This document shows, in pieces, positions 49,938 to 63,556 of a stretch of DNA of 64,000 nucleotides. The DNA lies in assembly GCA_034008185.1 (NCBI GenBank), contig CM067081.1, positions 14,755,821 through 14,819,820 on the forward strand. Reading direction: 5' to 3'. The DNA is from Gorsachius magnificus. Its lineage: Eukaryota > Chordata > Aves > Pelecaniformes > Ardeidae. The notes below the pieces were generated by a model. That model was not told the DNA's origin. It did no database searches and saw only the letters and a program-made list of their open reading frames with translations. Position 1 is the first letter of the stretch. Each line of letters begins with the position of its first letter. A program made the translations under genes and the position numbers.

Positions 49938-52900
49938 TGCCTCCCTCATTGCTGGGATATCTTGAAACTTTCTCTGACTTCTGATACTAAAAAAGTTAGT
50001 GTGTTTTTCAGATTAGTTGCGCGACTGACTACCAAGTTTGGACAGCTGTTCTCAAACTTCTCAGAGGGCCCAAAACTTTTTATTTTTCCTTCTTCATGAC
50101 TACAGGTACATATAGTACAGGATAAATGCCAGTCTGCCCACCTGTGTGTCTAGCTACCTGTAAGCAGTCTTTGGCTTGCTCCAAAATTCTTCATTCCAGC
50201 CCACCACTCTTTCCTGAACTTCAGGTTGTCCATTTCTTTCCCTTCTGAAATGCTTTTCAACATGCCCTTTATGTTTCAGTGTCCATGGATTCAGGGGAAG
50301 AGTTGCACCCCTCCCCTGGCAGTCAAACATGAAATAAGGTTCAAAGGGGGAAAAAGGAGGCAAAGAAGCAAGCAGTCAGGAGAAAAACACAAATTTAACT
50401 GAGGCTTCTCTCCTTCAGGATATACTCCACTGCTGTCCCAGTTGTCCTGCTCTTGTGTTAGGATATTGAAACACAAAGCTGCACTCAAACCTGGCTAAGA
50501 TGACTTTATTTTTTTTTTTCACATTAAGATTCAAGAATACTAGTGTTAGTTTTAAGGGAGTGGTTTTAAAATGATACATCATCACCATCACTGGTGTGCA
50601 AGTTTTTGACAGGTCACTCCCGTTGAGTACAGAACAAATCACACTCCAGACTTCAGGTTTTGGATTTCTTCTATCACTTTTTATTAATGGAGACAAATAA
50701 GATGCAAAGATAAACTAATAGAAATAACTCATAAAACAAAAAGTAAAGTGAAGTATCATAGCATTATTATGGTATTTGCTGTTCCGTGAGTATAGCCATT
50801 ACCTGGTGGTTCAAGGGATTTTTGGGCCAGCCACCTGTCTTCTGCATGATAAGTACATGGCAGGGTACATTCCCTTGAATTCAGGTGGCAGCAAGGGAGA
50901 AGCAAGCTGTTGCTGACTGTGCATAATATCCTTATGCTTTCTCTGGGTCCCTACCACCTGTGTGGTGTTGAAGAATTATGGACAAGTTACACTACTGAGA
51001 TGGGAACATGAGTTCCCAAAACTTCAAGAGGAGATAAATTGTTGAACGCTGGTGAAGGACCAAAAGCAACCTTGGACCTCCAAGTAAGGCTGTCACTGAT
51101 ATTGCTCAGTCTTGTCTAAATCTAGCCACACCCAGGGAAGTTCATCTTCAGTGATAAATGTATGGAAATCTCCACTTAAAAAATCTTGTTTTTTCTTTTT
51201 TCCGTTTCCTATTCCTTTTATTTTTTAATTTTCTTTTTCTTTATGTGGTTGCACAATGGCTATTAGAAAAAATACAGCCAACTCCAGAAGGGTGGGACTT
51301 ATCTTTATATATCAGGAGGAATTTAAGTTACTGCACAAATTTTTAAGATAAATGTTCTAATTTCTGAGACTTCAGAACAAACAGTAATCTAAGTGCTCTT
51401 GTGTATTTTATACACATAAATAAATAATCACATACCTAGCTTTGGGGTTTGGTTTGATAATGAATGATAATAGAAGTTTCATTAATTGGCAAATTTTGAG
51501 GGCTATTATCTTTTTTAAGAGCTCTGTGATACTTAAATACATGTCTAGATTTAAAAGTTATGGAAAGTGAGGAAGAGAAAGAGAACAATTCACATTTGTT
51601 AATGAATGTTTTGTAAAGATCTAATCTAGAAGTGACAGACACCTTTTCCTGATGTTCCGGCATCTTTTCTTTTCACAGCATGTTGCTGTTAGCTCTGACC
51701 TTTTGGGTTCATGGCCATTTGTTTGGGTTTAGTTCAATCATGTCCACTTTTTGAATATATTCCTTACTGTGCAATAAGGTTTAGTCCTTTGTTCATTACT
51801 GCTCATGATTTGATTTCAGTATGTGACTTATTTGTCACCATTATCTCTGCAGTTACACGAACACTGTTCTGTACCCAGAGATTTCTCTGTTACTGAATTA
51901 ACTTTATAGAAATGTTTTATTCAGTTTACTCAGCTGGATTTGGCAAAATCTTCCATAACCACTGTTGGGAATTTGAAATAGGTCACTTAGTCTTTGAATA
52001 TTACTTCTTTTTTATTCAAAATAATAAATGAAGATGATACTTTGATTTTCATGTTTGAGCATACACTTCATCAGTTTCTTATAGTGGCATTTTTTTCTTT
52101 CCTATGCAATAGCAAAGCTGTTATTCAACTGTGCAGTGAAGACATTGGAATTCTGGAGGCAACTTTTTGTTTTCATCTTATTTTAAGCTTGAACAAGACA
52201 GCTGCTTTGGAATCAAAATGCTTCAGTGCTTTAGAGAGATAAAATATATGTTTAATAAATGTAGACATTTATTTCATTTTATATGATCAAAACCCATGTA
52301 TATGTATTAATAATAAAAATTTAAAACTAGGAATGGCAGTAAAACCAAGCTCTATCTTCCTTCTCTTTTTTATGATAAAGTGCATAAGATTTTGTTTGTT
52401 CAAATGAGAAAAGGGTGGCTTTGTATGCTACCTATGCTACCATTAATTAAAAGAGAACTAAGAAAAAGCAATATATTTTTTTTACAAAGAGTTATGAAAG
52501 AATTGGGGGACATTCTTAGTTATTACGTGACTGAATCCAGAGCTGCTGCACAATGGAAGTCTAAGGATACAAATAAAACAAGGGAAAGGAAAAGGACTAT
52601 CACTTGTTAGCCAAAGAATACCGTTGAAAATCACATGAAGTTTTGGTATTACTTTTTTCAGATGTTCTAAATCTACTGCAAGAGTTTTGTCTTTTTTGGC
52701 TTCCACATTCATGGGTCTCTGCACATTGATCAGCTGTGGAATTGTTTCAGATTAGTAGTTATTACAAGAAGCCATGGTTAAATAGAACCAGGTGCTGCCA
52801 TAGTTACCACATGATGGATTACAAAAAATATTTGAGCAACATTTATAGAATTCTCTATTTGGTGGAAAAACAATAAAGAACATGAAGATCATAATGTTTT

Positions 52901-55641
52901 TCCATCAGTAGTTTTTACAGGGTATATGTGCTGAGTTCAAGCTCTAATATCAAGACTATTGAATAGAAGCAGGATGCCATGCATGTGGTCTGGCTGAACT
53001 ACAGATGTAATAGTACCAGTTTTGACAGAATGGGCAGGGTCAAAGGGGAAATACTTTACATTTACTCCTAAAAGTAGCATTAAGGAATTCTCTTAGTGAT
53101 AAATTTTAAAATAAATACTGTGGGGGCTGGAAGCAGAGCTTTCTGTAGTATCAGAAGTAATCAAGTGTTTATGCTAATAACCCAGAACTCGATTTTTATA
53201 TTAACTAACAGGGTGATTGTCCAGTTCCAGAGAGAGCACAGAGCAGTCTATAGCACTCAGGTAAATGTCTTACCACTGTGCTACCCACTGTGCTTCATTC
53301 TGACTGCATCATCACTGTACATATTGTAGATATTTTGCATATCAAACTCATTATAATAGAACTAAAATATTGAACTTGTTGTAATGATGAAAAAGTGTTT
53401 CAATTGTCAGTGTTTTACCAGTTTGAAACTGTTGAAGTGTCTGTGTCAAAGACAGGTAGATAAAAGAAAAATCATAAGCGGTTATTACATTCATGAATTA
53501 AGATATTTCAACTACTAGTGAGAAGGCTTTCCTCTAAATCTTACATCAAAATTCAAAAGCATGCATTAGGGGAAAATTCCATTAGTATGTTAAAATTAAA
53601 TAATTTTTCTTTTATGTTAACATATTGATTTTAAATAATACATACAAATTCCTGTGCTATGATACATAAGTAATTTCGCTCCCTACATGCACTGAGCTCA
53701 AACCTCTTCTATTAAGATTAGAAGGCCTGTCAAATGCATGGGAAAGTGATAGAGCCTGCCCCATGGAAGCACTGTGTCCTACACTGGTGAAATTTTGTTT
53801 CTCTGCAGTAGCTCCTCCTATGGCTGTGACTCACAGGAAAGTAAATCCACTTTTAGATTGCTTGTTCTGAAACCAAATATCCTGAAGCTATGTAAGAAAG
53901 CACGGAAGCTGACACAAATGCAGTCTTCTGATTCAGAATTGTTTTTAAAAAATAATTAAAATCTCAGTAAACTTTGTGTGAATTAAGTAGTCTATCCTCC
54001 TGTGCCACTGGAAAGCAAATAAAAACATAACTGTCATGAATTCTTAATACTGAGTTTTGGCTAATTGGTTGGAAATGTTCATTCTTCATTGGGCTCAAAT
54101 TCATGGTGGAAAATGATCCAGAGTGATTGTGGAATGACAGAGTAAGATCCAGTGACACTAGCAATTAGAAACATTTGTTTCATCTGTTAAAAAAAGTACA
54201 CAGTTCCTCCATAAGTTCCAGAGCTGAAAATAGTAAATTTGGATTAAATACACTCCTGTTTTACAAGATATTTTTAGCAATCTATCTACACTGTTTCCAT
54301 TTTAAGCAGATCTCTTTTCAAGAGCAGTTATCCATGTCTTAGCTCTCTTCAATCAGGAGTATGAACCTTTAAATTGAATTTCTGCATTTGTGAATTTAAT
54401 TTTAATAGTTTTCTATTAATGAAATGAAATTAAATGAAATCTTATGGCTAGTGTCCCAACATGAAGACCAAGAACTAGTGTAACAATGTACAGTGAAATG
54501 CAAATCATTATTTAATTGACAAGATATTCATTGTTTAGACATGGTGATTAATTCATTTGGCATTTACAAAGATGAAAATGGTAATTCTACAATAAAGTAA
54601 TTAGAGAGAGGCATATGGCCTTGAATGAAACAAGACTCAATATGTAAATCTCGATGAACACAGGCTTAATCTAAATTGAATCCTTTTAAATTTCTAATAT
54701 TTTATCTTTTCTGATTAAGATGGTGATTTTTGCCCAACAGGCACTTTTTGGTACATGAAAATAATACTCCAATAGCATTTCAGTATTTCTGTTCAAGCAG
54801 CTATAAATCACTTAAACAAATGTGTACACGTAGCAACATTGATCTGTAAAATAAATTATAAAGGGGAGGTGGTAAGGCTTGGCATTATTTATTTGGAAGT
54901 TGATTTGTGACTTGCTACAAAGCTTGGTCAGATAAAACTTATCAAATTATTTTTTAAAGTCCCTATCTTTGATCACAATCTTTATTCTTTTCCATTCATG
55001 CCATTCTCATAATGGGTATTTTGACTGAATATCCAAACTGTACTTTAGGTCTTAGAGTGTTCCAGAACACAAATGTTTTACATTTTTTGTATGTCTAGTG
55101 ATATTCTGTTCAAAATCTGCTCAAAATTTTTTCAAAACCCATGGAATTCTGGAAATCTGGGGGAAAAAAAATAACATCCTGTAGCAAATTTGAACCTTCC
55201 AAAACCATGGCTAATTCTATGGAGTTAGCTACCTGAATATTATCTCTAGAATACTTGAATATCATCTAAACCTTAATTATCTAGTACTAGAATATTATCC
55301 TAGAATATTGTCTCTTTTTTTGTCATGCAAATTGTCAGGCACATGGAAAGGAAACCAGTATAATTTATATTTTAAACACACATTTATACCAACACAGCTA
55401 AGAATAAAGTGCAAGGCCAGTGTTGCATCCAAGAATTTCTTGTTGGTCTACATTTTTATCATGATAATGAACAAGAAAGCAGCGGATTACTGAATTCCGA
55501 CTGAGTTTGAATTTCAGGCACAGCATCAGCCAAAAGTTGCCTTCACAATGTACCTACTCCAAAAGGTCAGCATTGAAATGAATGTCTCCAGTGGTCTGTT
55601 GGGCTTTCACGCTGCCTACAACCTGGTTAGGTTTCTATAGT
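49938..55641. other. Intron, no gene seen
   Basis: AT-rich unique sequence. I recognise no gene, RNA gene or repeat family. All open frames are short and unremarkable. Confidence 0.5.
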
Positions 55642-55680
55642 CAAAGCAGAAGCAAAGCAGAAGCAAAGCAGAAACAAAGG
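55642..55680 (+). repeat. 11-bp minisatellite CAAAGCAGAAG
   Basis: About 3.5 copies of the 11-bp unit, the first two identical. A very similar unit occurs at 59680. Confidence 0.85.
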
Positions 55681-57111
55681 TTTTGTCATTAATGTGTGTT
55701 CCAGGAAAGACTAGCCTGGAAATACTGGTAAGAATTCTTGAGTCAGATGATTTCATCTTTAAAGGGAAAGAATATAATTGGATTAAAGCCAACCTAAAAA
55801 AGGAGAGAAAACAAAAAACTTGAGTGATCATACAATTGTAAGAATTAAAACATAGCTGAGCCTGATCAAGATCTCAAACACTGTATCTTCAAACTGTCAG
55901 ATGTGAAACCAGATCAGAAAAATGTCTAATGGGAGTAACCCTTTATCTTGATTTAAACCCCCTTGCTTTCTGGTGAACCCTGAGCTTTGAATTTATGATG
56001 ATGTGTAATATCAACAACATAAACATTCTTGTTTTGAGATAAAAATAATTGTAGATGATATGATATTAGCTTGCAGCTATAAGGTTCCTTTATAGTCAAA
56101 GTGAATATGAATCTTTCATCTCACCCTTTGGTTTTTATTTTTTTTTATGATAGCATTGCCTAAGGGCTCCAGTGTATAGTACTTTATTCTTTGATAATTT
56201 CAAGACTATTTAGTCATTGATACTCTTCTTGGTTTTCAACCTGATTGTGACTTTTGAATCACAGTGCCCAAATTACAGAGTAGTTCAGAAAAGACCTGGA
56301 GTTCCTCCTGAGGAAGCACAGGCTGCAAAAGAACCACTGTCACCTCTCCATCCTAAATTGCCCTTCCCTACTCTTTTCTAATATCTGCTGTCCTCTATAT
56401 ACAAAATTAATGGAAGTGAGCCGTTGTAAGAAAGTGATTAGAAAGTAATAAGAAAGTTTTCTGGTACATTCACTGTTATTTGCATATCTTTGCAATGCTG
56501 TGATAATCTCCCTCTTAATGAATCCCTTTGTTTAACAGTCATCAAGCCTTGAGGTAAGACATGCTTAGTAATTTAGACAATAGTTGCTTTGTTGATTAAA
56601 TAAATACTAAATGTGAAGAGACAAATTATAAATACAACTAATTCCAGCCTGACCAAGAAAAGCTTTTAGATGCAAATCCCAATTAGGTAGAAACAGTAGT
56701 CTGTGAAAGAGCAGTCAATGGACCATGGTTCATAAATGACTCAGAGGTCCTAAACTCTTCACACAGGTATAGTGATTGCTACTGTCGCCTTCACAAGGAT
56801 AATTACTGCAAATCTATACTTATTTCATGTTTGGCAGTAGGACCAACTCATTAACAAACTGATTTATCTACTGCTTGTGTCACTGCTGAACAACTAAAGA
56901 GGCAGGCTGTCCATTTGTTCTGCTACAGACTACAGGCAAAGAACGTGTCTTCCCTGCTTGGATTACAAAGTAGCTATGCTTAAATCACTGAGCACTGCTT
57001 CTGCATTCATTGCAGAATCATCTTGTATGAGAAAAAAAAATGATGGCCCTTTACATTGTCATTACATTAAGTCTGTTTTCTTCTTTTCCACTAACTTCCT
57101 GTTTTTACACT
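55681..57111. other. Intron, no gene seen
   Basis: AT-rich unique sequence without recognisable features. Confidence 0.5.
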
Positions 57112-57521
57112 ATCATAGAATGTTTTGGGGTGGAAAGGACCTTTAAAGGTCGCCTAGTCCAGCCCTCCTGCAATGAGCAGGGACAGCATCCAACTGTTGT
57201 TTATGGTTGGACTCGATGATCTTAAATGTCTTTTCCAACCTAAATGATTCTGCGATTCTACCTTCAACTAGACTAGGTTGCTCAGAGCCCCATCCAAGCT
57301 TATCTTGAATGTTCCTAGGGATAGGGCATCTACCACCTCTGTGGGCAACCTGTTCCAGTGTTTCATCACCGTTATAATAAAAAAATTTCTTCTTTATATC
57401 TAGGTTGAATCTACCCTCTTTTAGTTTAAAACCATTACCCTTTTTTCTATGACTACAGGCCCTATTAACAAGTCTTTCCCCATCTTTCTTATAAGCCCAC
57501 TTTAAGTATTGAAAGATTGCT
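57112..57521 (-). mobile_element. Old CR1 fragment with nested CR1 tail
   Basis: Minus-strand CR1 3' end and ORF2 C-terminus (tcatagaatgttttggggtg; ggttgctcagagccccatcc; ggcaacctgttccagtgttt), of the E2-E4 type but more diverged and with A-rich changes. It is split by a short plus-strand CR1 tail at 57196-57260. ORF2 codons are broken; similarity fades at about 57521. Confidence 0.92.
57196..57260 (+). mobile_element. Tail-only CR1 insertion (about 65 bp)
   Basis: ggttggactcgatgatctta then ttttccaacctaaatgattc and tgcgattcta is the last part of a CR1 3' UTR and tail, as at 7928-7985, on the strand opposite to its host CR1. It is flanked by atccaact on the left and cttcaact on the right, a likely imperfect target duplication. 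Confidence 0.85.
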
Positions 57522-59679
57522 TTTCTGAGTATGAGAGATAGCTGTAGAAGATTAGTGGTAGAGGACTCAAAAATCTAATGTTACTGAGTTATAAAAAGAT
57601 GCTGAATTGAGCTAATTTGCTTTAGCTCAAATATCTCCCAATTCATACTAACAATCTCATTAGATTCAGTATTTGAAGTTATAAATCAAAATAACTCCAC
57701 AATAAACATAAGCCCAGAGGTTGGAGCACTTTATAAATATATAGATATTTCTGGGTATCACATGTTAAGCCTTATCAAAGACAATCTCCCCCCCCTTTTT
57801 TAAAGTTCTAAACTACACACCATTCTCAAAGGGGTGACTTTACCTGATCCTTGTAGCAAGACTCCATCTTGCTCTGTTCCCTTCCACAGTCCTGTTGCTA
57901 ATGTCAGATTAGGTTTCTACTTTCAATAAAAGCAGTAAATAAAATTACCTTATAAAGAAGTCTTTGCTTTTGCTGATTGTCCCTGGGAGAAGCTATGAAA
58001 TCTTGAATTAAAAGAAAGCTCATTTGCTCTTAACATTCTTCTGCTTTTCTGCAGTTCATAAATAATGCTATAATCATATCCAAGAAACTATGTGAAGAGC
58101 ACTGCAAAGGTTCCAAGTTCAAGCACTCAAAACTTAGGGAAAAAATGATGGATGAGGTTACAAGTGTAATCTCAGTTCAGCAGGAATGCACATAAGTGTG
58201 ACTGGAGCATGAGTCAACCAGAGTTTTGAGGATTTGTCTGCAACTTTCCATCAAAGTGAGCAACCCTAAAGCACCAAAAACCTTTGAACCACAGGAGCTA
58301 TGTTTTCTTAGAAGTGAATATAATCAAGGAATATTTTTTAAATGAAGCAAACTTGGCAACAGAAAAGTGAAGCTATAAACAGATTATCCCCATCCGCTGT
58401 GTCCTTGGAAGGCTCATCCTTCCCTTCAGGTTTGCTCCTAGTTCAGCAATCTTTCATCAGGTTTCAAGAAACTCTGTATGTAGTCCTCTCTGTATCCCTA
58501 GGAAAAATATCTTTCTTTCATCGCCTCTGATTCCTTACTGTGTCTGTTTCCAGACCTCAGAAGAGAAGGAAGGAGAGATACCAACATAGTGAACTACAAA
58601 ATGACAGGCAAAACTGATGCCATCTGTCACTCTCTGCTTTAAGAACACATTCACACTACTGGCTTTAGATACTTATCTTAGCCTTGCCAGGTCCCTGGGA
58701 AGCAGTAACCTGGTCTAATAGATTCAGAGTATACAAGTCATTAAAAAGATATCAAAGTACTTTTGAATGGCTATAGAAAATAATTCTGCGTGCAAAAGTG
58801 AGATGTGATTATACAGCGAGCAGAGAGGTCTCTGCTGATTCAGTTCTCCTCCCTGCCATCCTGTGAAGGGAGCTTGCTCCAGTTATATAAACTTATAAAA
58901 TCAGTTTTTCTGATTAGTCTATCTGTATAATTATATGACACAAGCGCATGTCTGGCAGTGGGTTATCCCCAGTGACACAGTAACTTTTGCATCCTATTTT
59001 CTGTACTCTATGTTCCTATGTCCATGCCAATGTCATTGATAAAGCATTTCATAGGTAAGGTTAGGGAAGAAGAGAGGTGGGACAACAGTTAAGAAGGCTA
59101 TAGCATGCTGTTTTGTGCAGGAAAAGAGATTTAGGGAAGAAAGATGAGGAGAAAAATATGTTGAAGAAAGCAAATAGAATAGAGGAAAGCAGCTATGTCA
59201 CTGAAGAAGTATCGTGTTCTTGTTTCAGTGCTGGTGAGAGAAGATGCATATTTATTGAGGCTGTTGGTATGAAGAGAGCCAGGAAGTCTTGGAATTGTGT
59301 GCCAAATAAATGCCCCAATGCTGCTTTGACTCTCTCAAATAGCAAGAAAGAGCCAGGTTTTGGCATTAGAGTTTTCCGTTACAAGTACAGCAGCAGAAAC
59401 CTTAAAATGATTTCACAGCTGCTGTGGCACACAATTCGCCGCTGCCTCTAGACCAATATAAGATCCTTTCCAATGCTTGCTGTAATTAGTGGTGTGGCAC
59501 CACAACTGTCACAGTTTCTAACTTGAAATTAGCAATCCACAACTGATCATCTTTGTCATCCGGGGGTATGTGGTCTGACCAGTGGGCTATAATGATGTGT
59601 ATGCAGACTTATCATGATAAATAAATATGAGCTCAAGGGCACTGCATCCTATCCATCAGAGACCTTGTGCCTGGAAGCA
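57522..59679. other. Intron, no gene seen
   Basis: AT-rich unique sequence. A 112-codon plus frame at 59113-59451 (KK- and C-containing) matches nothing I know. Confidence 0.5.
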
Positions 59680-59711
59680 GCAAGAGCAAAGCAAGAGCAA
59701 AGCAAGAGCAA
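59680..59711 (+). repeat. 11-bp minisatellite CAAGAGCAAAG
   Basis: Almost three copies of an 11-bp unit (gcaagagcaaagcaagagca). It resembles the unit at 55642 when rotated. Confidence 0.85.
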
Positions 59712-62700
59712 TACAAATCCTTGAAACGACGGGGACATCCAGCATCACGACATTAGCAATTGCATCTTCTCCCCAAGTGCTTCTCACTGGTTCTTGCTGG
59801 CTCCCTAATTCTCTCCAGAGTGTGTGACTATCACAACTTGCCATCATTGCAAAAGCAATACAGACAGGAGGAAGAGGCTGTGCACAGACAGTTTGTGTAT
59901 AAAGCAAAATGGGCTGAGCCTGAGAGCACCCTATTTTTCACATAGAGTGTTTCTCCCAAAGAGGTCTATGACCATCTCATTGTGCATTATGGGGCACCCT
60001 AGTCTTAAACAAGAACCGTCTTTGGGAGCAGCCTGGGCAGAGTAGCACAGATACAGTTACTGACTTTTTTTCCTTGTATCATTATTATTGTCTCTTATGC
60101 TCTGTTGCACATAACTTATGTCACCGGGGTAATTCCATCTGTTCTCTTTCATGCACAGTGATACAGCTGTAGATAGATATGTCAGTTTTAAAGAAAAGCA
60201 CTTCCTACTGGACTGTTATTACAACTTATAATCAAAATCTTTTGAGCTGTGGCTAAAGTGCAAGGTATTCCAAAGTAAACTAAAGCTTTTAAGGTTAAAA
60301 AAACCCCTAATCAATAGATCGTTTGTCAGTAAGAACTTCATACCCCTTTCGCCCTTAGTATTAGTGGCAATACAGTTCTGTCGAGGGAACACGTGTCTTT
60401 TTAACTGCCTTTTCCCAATTAAAAGACTGTATTTCACCTTGTGACACTAGAAAGAATAGATCTTGTTTTACCTAGTTTTCCAGCCATAGTATCAGATTCT
60501 CTTCTACAATGCAAAAAGAACTCAATTGACCTGAAAACTGGTGTTAATAAGATCCTAGTCCTTTATGGTGAAAATCCCATTTACAATTCCTTCAGTCTAG
60601 AAGTGTTTCTGTGCTGAGACAATGCTTTTAAACAGCATCTCCACAGAAATGATTGTCCCTCCTTCCTGCAAGTTGTCTGCAGCCACAGGTCAGACTGTTT
60701 CTTTCACAAAAAGTAAGAAAGCTAATGTAGGTCAGTCAGCTTTACAGTTTAGTTAGATATATTTTTCTAACCCCTCGTAAAAGTTTCAACATTGCAAGAC
60801 GCTGTCGGTATGATTGTTAACGCATGGATTTACTACCAAAAGAGAAACATAATTTGAGAGAATTGTCAATGATAAGAAACAAAGTAGTATTCTAGAAAAG
60901 CTGTCTTCCAGACCAAACATTTCTGTGATAAATTTGCACGTGCTGCAGAAACAGTACTGCCTCTAGTCCACACTGCTGTTCATAATGGAGGTTTCTGAAT
61001 CCTCAGCTTGCACCAATATCTTAATAAACAACCACATCTTCACAAGAGGTACTGACTTTTAAGCACACCACTCATCAAAGATGGAGTTGAGAAGAGTGTT
61101 GGATGCAAACAATGTAGAAATCTATAGTTAATGTCACTATATCTCAGAGTTAGACTAGGGCAGCATCATGGGACTAGAGAGGGAAGGTTGTTTGTCAGGT
61201 GTGCACATTCACTTCTTATATTTTTTACAAAGTCTATTCTATCACTCAGATTTCACCACTTAAAAGCTCCTGTCTCAAGGTGTGAGGTAGTCTGGAGTGA
61301 AAATGGAGCCATGAGACAGTTTTTTGCTTCTATCCTTTGCTTTCTTTCTGGATGTAGTGACAGATTATTTAGATCTTTCCCATTAGATCTATGAAGATGA
61401 CAGAAGAAAGAAGTGCTGGAAGTTCAAAGGGTAAACTCAGAATTATTGCAGAAGAAAGGACTGCCCCTTATTGCTCACAGCATGGTGATCTCTGATTTCA
61501 ATAACGAGATTGCTGGTGGGGACCTCTTACTGCAAAGCAGGACCAATTATTCTATTCTATCATTTCTATCACTATACTAATCTATGCAATTTTTGTTACA
61601 TACAGTCTACCAAGCTTCTCAATGTTGATAGTTCCACAAACATGTCAGGAAATTTTTTTTGAGAGCTAAAATAAATTATACCAAACGTGCTCAAATTGTT
61701 CCTTTCCCATTTTCAAAAGTAATTCTTGTACTAAATACCTCTTTTACTCTATCTCCTTACTCTATCCCCTCTAGATCTGTATCTTTTATGAAAAGTGTAT
61801 CAAACTAGGCTGTATTCCATCTGAGACCTTATAGTTACTAGAAGGCAATAAAATAGGGGCCATTTCACAGCAGAAATGGTTAGAAGGCCAGCAGTTCTGT
61901 GGAGCATTGCATCTTATAAAGAAATTTCTAAACAACTAGTGAAGAATTTGTAGCTATTGATCCAAGCAAAATGATCATCATGCTAATGGAGTTTCCCCCT
62001 AGAGACTTTCTACCTGGGCAAACATGCAGTATGTGCAGGTTTTGGACACTCTTCCAGAGGCAGAGGAATGATGAAAGCAATCAGTCTTCATTCTTCTGGG
62101 ATCTAGTAGTACCTACCATATCACAGAAATATAATTAGAACTTCTCCAAGTTGACAAGAGTCAGTTTGATCTGAAGATGTGGCGGGGGGGGGAGGTTGAT
62201 GTATTATATCAATGGGACATAGAAAGCACATATTTAAACCCTAATCCTTTTCAGACCTCCATGATGGCTAATTTGGCTGGATTCACAGCCCTCTTGCTGA
62301 TTTGATTCTCAGCTGTCAGCCTCCCTTGCAAGCAGTCAGCAGTTACTTTGGCTGTTGGTATCTTGCCATCTTGCTTGGATTATGGCATTGAGCTCCCAGT
62401 GACACTTAAATAACTCTCTATGTATGCAAGGGTGAGAGCACTAAAAAGTAGAAAACACCTCCATCAGGGTGGTCTTAAACAAATGCATATTAATTTATTG
62501 CAAACTATATATTTTTTTTTTCTGAGTGCAGAAGTGTTCAATTGTTCTCATCTACCCAACTCTTCTATTCACATGAAAACAGTGACAGTATCTCTAACAA
62601 AATAGTTTTTAAGGGAGGTGGGAAAGATTATTTTCATTGCTGTGATACATGGAAATACCACTTGCAGTTAATATTCTAGCAGTGTTGCTATAGAACATGA

Positions 62701-62962
62701 ATCAATGTTGGAAAGCAGGTTCCATCTGACTGGACATTATTGCGGAGCTTACAATAATAATGCTTTAGCTAGATGACTGCTGCCCTGAGCGTATGAAAAC
62801 TTCCCATGTAAACATCTAATTAACGGTCTTAAATTTACAAGAATCTCATTTCAATGAAATTAAATTCTCTGCTGTTCATATTATATTTCTGAAGTTAATG
62901 TTAACACTTCAAGCATAGCATAGTTTGGCTGTTTTGAGCTGTCTCTTCATATAGTATACATC
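59712..62962. other. Intron, no gene seen
   Basis: AT-rich unique sequence with a G-run at 62183-62193. No coding frame or repeat family recognised. Confidence 0.5.
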
Positions 62963-63541
62963 TGTTGTGGTTTAACCTGGCTGGCAACTAAGCACCACGC
63001 AGCCGCTCGCTCACTCCCCCCCTCCCTCAGTGGGATGGGGGAGAGAATCGGGAAGAAAAAAAGATTAGAGCCATGGGCTGAGATAGAGACAGTTTAATAA
63101 GAGGAAATAATAATAATAGTAATAATGAGAATGGTAAGAGAATATACAGAATATACAAAACAAATTATGCACAACGCAATTGCTCACCACCCGCCGACCG
63201 ATGCCCAGCCCGTCCCGAGCAGCAATCAGTCCCGGAGCCGCGATCACTATCCCCTCAACCGACCGATTAACACACACACCCCTCACGCATGACGTTATAT
63301 GCTATGAAATAGCTCTTTGGTCAGTTTGGGTTAGCTGTCCTAGCTGTGCTGTACTCCCAGCTTGTTATGCACCTGGCCGAGCAAGAGAAGCTCAAAAAGT
63401 CCTTGAGTAGTCTGAGCACTACTTAGCAACAACTAAAAACATCAGCGTGTTATCAACATTCTTGTAGTACTAAATCCAAAGCACAGCACTATGCTAGCTA
63501 CTATGAAAAAAATTAACTCTATCCCAGCCAAAACCAGGACA
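62963..63541 (-). mobile_element. 3' LTR (LTR-D) of an ERVL-like provirus
   Basis: Same LTR subfamily as LTR-A: starts (on the plus strand) tgttgtggtttaacctggct and ends aaaaccaggaca, with the ATT-triplet tract at 63100-63130 and poly-A signal ATTAAA (minus strand, 63093-63098). Unlike LTR-A to C, it continues past its TGTCC start into retroviral internal sequence with a polypurine tract, so on the minus strand this is the 3' LTR of a longer provirus. The 3' flanking base block is ACATC (62958-62962); its partner would lie beyond the right edge. Confidence 0.88.
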
Positions 63542-63556
63542 TTATCCACCCCTTAT
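63542..63556 (-). promoter_or_regulatory. Polypurine tract of the ERVL-like provirus
   Basis: ATAAGGGGTGGATAA on the minus strand, ending exactly where LTR-D begins. In retroviruses the polypurine tract primes plus-strand DNA and always abuts the 3' LTR, which fixes orientation and the element's polarity. Confidence 0.85.

Noticed and set aside
59113..59451. 112-codon plus-strand frame with Lys and Cys clusters
   Set aside because: No known family, no homologous neighbour, length within chance; a ttgtttcag acceptor-like string inside is not paired with a donor or a conserved domain.
61530..61570. ttattctattctatcatttc as a CR1 tail
   Set aside because: The tail-like repeat lacks the ggttggactagatgac block that should precede it; likely simple sequence.
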